Source: Runella sp. SP2 (GTDB lineage Bacteria > Bacteroidota > Bacteroidia > Cytophagales > Spirosomataceae). Taken from it: DNA of 64,000 nucleotides. This document shows, one piece after another, positions 62,301 through 64,000 of the stretch. The stretch lies in assembly GCF_003711225.1 (NCBI RefSeq), contig NZ_CP031030.1:3658001-3722000 (forward strand). The letters are read 5' to 3'. How positions within the stretch are numbered: the stretch's first letter is position 1; every line of letters begins with the position of its first letter. Made by a program: the position numbers and the translations under genes. Under the pieces are notes generated by a model. That model did no database searches. It was not told where the DNA came from and worked only from the letters and a program-made list of their open reading frames with translations.

Positions 62301-64000
62301 TACAAATTTTCCATTCCCGAAGGTAACGTCCACACTGTGATTATCGGGAGAAGTTACGTCCCACAACTGCCAATTAATAAGGTCATTGGAAGCGATTACC
62401 ACATTACCCAAGCCAGACGCTACCCAAGTATCATTGCCATAAGCCACCCCCCTATAGACCACATTGGAAATATTTTGGGAAATTGTTGTCCAGGTAATAC
62501 CATTATCTGTGGATTTAGCTAATCCACCTCCTCCTACAACAACCCAGGTGCCATTAGCATAAGCGATATCATTCAAGCCAGATTGTAGAGGAACAGAGTG
62601 ATTTGTCCAAGTCACTCCATCTGGAGACGTTTGAACGATTCCATTCAGTAAACGGCTACCGCCAACGGCGACAAACTGGCCATTAGCAAAGGTAACATTC
62701 TGAAAACCATTGAAATACGCAGAAACAGAAACGGCAGCGTGTGTTTGTTTGGTCCAGTTGACACCGTCTGTTGAAGTAAAAATATACCCTTTTGTACTTT
62801 CGTAAGCGTGGGCCATTACGGCAACAAACTTCCCATTGCCATAGGCCACCCCTCCACCGTCGAAATCATCCACAGTAGTGATATTCGAGACTTGCTCGTA
62901 AAAAGTTGAAGAGAAGGGGCTAGGAGGAGTGCACGGGTTCACCGTCATAACAATTTCGTTGCTTGTGGTAGGTGAAGTACAGGTAACGTTGCTTGTCATC
63001 ACACAGGTGATCTTAGCCCCATTGGCTAAATCCGTATCGGTATAAGTGGCACTGTTGGTACCAACATTGTTGCCGTTCTTTTTCCACTGATAACTCGGGG
63101 CAGTACCACCGTTGGTGGGCGTAGCCGTGAAAGTGACGCTCGTGCCAGCAGTAATGCTTCCGCTTGGGTTGGCAGCGATGGAAACGGAAGGGGCGACACT
63201 GGGAGGTGTACAAGTGCTCACCGTCATGCTAATTTCGTTGCTTGTAGCCATAGCTGGTGAGGCACAAGTAGCGTTGCTTGTCATTGCACAAGTGATCTTA
63301 GCCCCATTGGCTAAATCCGTATCGGTATAAGTGGCACTGTTGGTACCTACATTGTTGCCATTCTTTTTCCACTGATAGCTCGGGGCAGTACCACCGTTGG
63401 TGGGCGTAGCTGTGAAAGTGACGCTCGTGCCAGCAGTAATGCTTCCGCTTGGATTGGCAGCGATGGAAACAGAAGAGGTGACAATCGGATTAAGGACTAC
63501 GGTGATAGAAGCCCCCGCACATGCCTGTCCTGTTATTGGTAGCCAGCCATCTACAGGAGGAGTATTTGATGTACTCAAATTTTGAAAAACAGTCCTATCC
63601 GCAGATGTACTGAAGATATACCATCTATCAGTACCCCAATAAATGTCATTTCCATCTTCATCATAGATGTCAGGTTTACCGCCGTAGGTTTGCCCAATAT
63701 CCCTGTAGGTACCACCTATGGTACCACAATCCGTAGTAACGGTATAGCAAGGCCCTGCGGCAATACACTCACCTTGACTCACTGTAACATCCAGTGGAGC
63801 GTTGTCAGCACCGCAGGATGTTACTCCATAAGAGAGCCATCCACTTGTTGGAGGAAAATCGCCCGATGATGAGGTATTGTAGGCAATGTCTTTACTATTG
63901 GAACGAATATACCACTTTTTGTCCGAATGAAAGTATATCCTGCCATTTCCCGTGCTGGAATAGAAACTGGCTCCACTTTTTACATATTGACCTGATTCTA
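54219..64000 (-). CDS. Giant mosaic T9SS-secreted protein (gene E), 5' truncated by window
   Basis: The frame is open from the right edge of the window to a stop at 54219 (about 3260 codons). A GTG at 63782 is internal, because upstream codons (GQYVKSGASFYSS) continue the same fold. In order: two tandem domains with a WYI motif; Ig-like unit x2 (ANPSGSITAGTSVTF); an Asp-box propeller (about 62920-62010, TSTDGVNWTKQ); a glycine-rich domain (about 61490-60890); another Ig unit; two beta-sandwich-like stretches; Ig; a parallel beta-helix/choice-of-anchor Q module (about 59190-57830, EIWVAAGTYIPAKDPSGN); Ig; four repeats with YNVTGGGxxC (about 57580-56430); then the C-terminal segment shared with gene D and a T9SS type A sorting domain. 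It is a surface or extracellular protein of unknown ligand. The HTCS is the next gene downstream. Confidence 0.93.
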   Translation of the reverse strand, partial: ESGQYVKSGASFYSSTGNGRIYFHSDKKWYIRSNSKDIAYNTSSSGDFPPTSGWLSYGVTSCGADNAPLDVTVSQGECIAAGPCYTVTTDCGTIGGTYRDIGQTYGGKPDIYDEDGNDIYWGTDRWYIFSTSADRTVFQNLSTSNTPPVDGWLPITGQACAGASITVVLNPIVTSSVSIAANPSGSITAGTSVTFTATPTNGGTAPSYQWKKNGNNVGTNSATYTDTDLANGAKITCAMTSNATCASPAMATSNEISMTVSTCTPPSVAPSVSIAANPSGSITAGTSVTFTATPTNGGTAPSYQWKKNGNNVGTNSATYTDTDLANGAKITCVMTSNVTCTSPTTSNEIVMTVNPCTPPSPFSSTFYEQVSNITTVDDFDGGGVAYGNGKFVAVMAHAYESTKGYIFTSTDGVNWTKQTHAAVSVSAYFNGFQNVTFANGQFVAVGGSRLLNGIVQTSPDGVTWTNHSVPLQSGLNDIAYANGTWVVVGGGGLAKSTDNGITWTTISQNISNVVYRGVAYGNDTWVASGLGNVVIASNDLINWQLWDVTSPDNHSVDVTFGNGKFVAVRSDGKALTSVNGINWTPQNTGATDFLSFIDFLNGEFIVTDGYSETPGDVLTSSNGICWAGKPTNLSFGLLNMTYGNGIYASISNDGKIYSTMCSTPVTFTFSSSNTCVEGLGATLSLAGSEINYTYQLNKNGSLVGVPLVGTGAELTFKGITDLGSYTVLAKSPTGSCSATMTGTVSTVSGEVPVMGTIVPGCVGSPSTLSATAVNGSIDWYNANTSGTLLGNSASGATFSVSPTAPTTYYAQVNGVTFGTQSFGFTGGMQTFTVPAGVTKLTVVAKGASGSNGDYNGSTPGKGGSVTTDLQVTPGQVLNLFVGGLPTGRYEDIGGYNGGGSTISTYNGAGGGATDIRIGGTALTNRVVVAGGGGGSGDQKGGNGGGLIGQSGTQYNNNAKGGGGGTQTEGGAGGYGYIGSGYAGTLGLGGKGSEVGDYYGPGGGGGYYGGGGGGENVSGYTGGGGGGSSYTDPTLCSNVVHTQGENDGNGILTLTWGQGCISTQRVAAVVTPTASVTPSVNITASPGNNITQGQSVTFTATPTNGGTTPSYQWKKNGNNVGTNSNQYTDAALANSDKVSCVMTSNAACASTTPVTSNEITMAVTQAGNLPNVKNISSLVLGPTNCPGKVTFTGTGVRFLISGPGNYDNILPYRGSGVVDKPDLTTGTITVPGTYTIQVLGTAGQPAYTTTFEVTGTGCPLTTPAADVPVSATRQAQISAMGVTISPVSPSYTIAQSVKVTVTGGTPGNKYTLNLYDRDPNDPAANFLDLAYVSNSTGSTGNTFTMPAGQTSGWFIVKFVAGTGVLGTGRVFDVEETNASNPVDYASITNLEILPKPTLGLTLSPASTTYTVGQPITATVTGGIVGEKYVALLYSGTPSNDTDISQYLAVSNGQGGANTITWQPSQTSAVFSLKFELGAIGTGRIFEVSNPDFDHFIDSSPFTVGGCSPSVSITADPSGSITAGTSVTFTATPTNGGTTPSYQWKKNGNNVGTNSATYTDAVLVNGDKITCVMTSNDACASTPTATSNEVTMVVTNACQNITNRIYVTPTGTGNGSSWANATSDLQAAINNECGVTEIWVAAGTYIPAKDPSGNASPTDPRDKAFYLKDGIAIYGGFVGTETERTQRNPATNVTILSGDIGNLNDASDNCYHVVVSVEDGPSTVLDGLKIANGTTSSVSAGSIRVEGYIFYRNSGGGLNSQESTVTINNCTFENNSSPYGGAMYLLTYNNNSLISNCTFINNKGTGTNPAGAAVVIDNFGGNSSTFTDCRFISNTGAVKGGAIYLFFNGSTAIDFKRCVFANNTATNGGAVYQDKNTGQEVPNFENCLFVNNQASQKAGALYLNSSAATITNNTIYGNSTTSATETSGAIYAPNGVTISNSILWNNTSAAGGAQQQIDFGTSTPTISYSIVQGATIVAGTGNSNANPLFVNTSDPDGADNLYATIDDGLALGGCSPALNTGNNAKATATLDLLQNVRIQHTNVDMGAYERVTLPDFVTPSVMIAANPSGSITAGTSVTFTATPTNGGTTPTYIWKKNNVTIPNETGATLTTTTLADGDKIKVEMTSSDVCASSAMATSNEITVAVCSLPTAYNVTGGGPYCAGSGGSVVGLSSSQTGVNYQLKKDNVNVGSVVAGTGSAISFGNQTQAGLYTVKATTVTGGCIATMSGNVVVSVVAQPVAYNVTGGGSFCQGGSGVVVGLSGSETGVSYQLKKGGVNVGSAVAGTGSAISFGNQSVAGTYTVEAKKTGGAVPARIGVGAAAQPSTVTCTQAMTGSVEITVISLPTAYNVTGGGAYCAGGIGSAVGLSSSQTGVNYQLKKDNMNVGSVVAGTGNAISFGNQTQAGLYTVEATTATGGCVSSMSGNAVVTINTLPSLFSVTGGGSFCPGGSGVLVGLSGSETGVSYQLKKGDVLIGNALSGTGSAISFGNQTDVGTYTVVATNTITSCTTSMTGSASVTNYALPTAVVSGTSLVCKGGSAVTVTFTGSNGVAPYTFSYQVNGGSVQTVTTTGGSASATVNQSTSTEGVYTYTLVSVRDANCSQTQSGSAVVTVQTKPTIVLNTLQQTLNEGNTQVFCDTDANPVNGLQFTVSGLCVVGNPVWRVQVGGGSWSEWSATAPVTQLSNNQPHRYQAACDVSCPVTYTSPIELTINYRASVPQNVSLLADGVTVAAGETKDICNIEGNELNFKATCATGETVVYSVDGGEYSGVVPTQLVDGNYHNYRVRCRKSDGTASCVETESGVIRLRITSLSQVPVASLNVTSGCGTPLSFSGSTSCGSLTTIWYNASTNVSLSTLPVQTPSETTSYYARCQAENGCLSEKSNVVTFTVIPVHVAPLVTASQDVVCTGTTVTVSANCPAGSTTSWNTGVTTPSFEVAFSNVTKQSYWAKCVFEGGCQSAESNRKEVSWKAFVVSLINIGESKSATKINDRAAWSSQFITADGGPELDQSTQQSPTLYYVENVNKMAPRYWTIHADACGLGTTGSLTFDMLATPEMGVIRSFNTHENNAPYFMYANREGWTELYGPNHPAYGFYADNGAGGNVYDSGLPKGLYKLSIRYWDMKGWGSIYPSTRKPQGNVLAYQEYWFRIQSKDGVGVGAAREMAKGKVQGSDNGKQLTDNGAFATVLPNPVTNILRLKVQDSKGQMVQTTLTDAAGREVLSRQFRPETNTHQEEFGVSELPTGMYFLKVTTPDKQATLKVLKIQ
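57570..63480 (-). repeat. Five dispersed Ig-like units in gene E
   Basis: Units with SITAGTSVTFTATPTNGG and YQWKKNGNNVGTNS begin near 63470, 63185, 60770, 59480 and 57830. The first two are tandem (285 bp apart). The others separate unlike domains, as if used as spacers. Confidence 0.85.

Noticed and set aside
54219-63782. GTG at 63782 as the true start of gene E
   Set aside because: The upstream in-frame sequence continues the same type of domain to the window edge and no signal peptide follows the GTG.

Overview
The window looks like the chromosome of a Cytophagales-type member of the Bacteroidota (a Spirosoma/Runella-like gliding bacterium would fit; the genus is a guess). The grounds are type IX secretion (T9SS) C-terminal sorting domains, hybrid two-component systems fused to AraC helix-turn-helix domains, SprB-like adhesin repeats, TAnnTTTG-type promoter elements and few Shine-Dalgarno sites. 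I see no tRNA, rRNA, CRISPR array, transposase or phage gene. Every gene except one small AraC-type regulator lies on the minus strand.

The window is dominated by five giant secreted-protein genes, here called A to E. Gene A (1-6682, 3' end outside the window), gene B (10478-20053, 3191 aa) and gene C (20603-33388, 4261 aa) form one paralogous family: signal peptide, SdrD-type B domains, large propeller-like modules (one in the visible part of A, two in B, three in C), Ig/PKD-like repeats, and in B and C a DUF11 domain and a cysteine-rich tail ending in Lys-x-Val-Lys-Lys. Gene D (37796-49705, 3969 aa) and gene E (54219 to beyond 64000) form a second family: parallel beta-helix (choice-of-anchor Q) modules, diverse repeats, a nearly identical C-terminal segment of about 690 residues and a T9SS type A sorting domain. 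D carries 25 tandem 79-residue SprB-like repeats. C carries eight near-identical 126-residue SdrD-B repeats.

Three regulatory units sit among the giants. Between A and B are a LytTR response regulator and a TPR-containing histidine kinase in one operon (9578 to 6953), facing a short AraC-type regulator (9792-10373). Paired 10-bp direct repeats with a 20-bp period occur upstream of the LytTR operon, of the AraC gene and of giant gene A, each in the same orientation relative to transcription. This suggests a local circuit that controls itself and the adhesin-like gene. A 1351-aa hybrid two-component regulator (49984-54039) lies between D and E.

Between C and D is a compact metabolic and proteolytic island: a secreted galactose mutarotase, an alpha-E protein, an Anbu proteasome-like peptidase and a transglutaminase-like protease. 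The last three belong to a known gene-neighbourhood type that usually also has an ATP-grasp ligase, which is not seen here.

Most genes end in a convincing intrinsic terminator, so the giants are probably transcribed one by one. Long near-identical DNA tracts inside D, inside C, between A and B, between B and C and between D and E make the region strongly recombinogenic, and also a place where assembly errors are likely.
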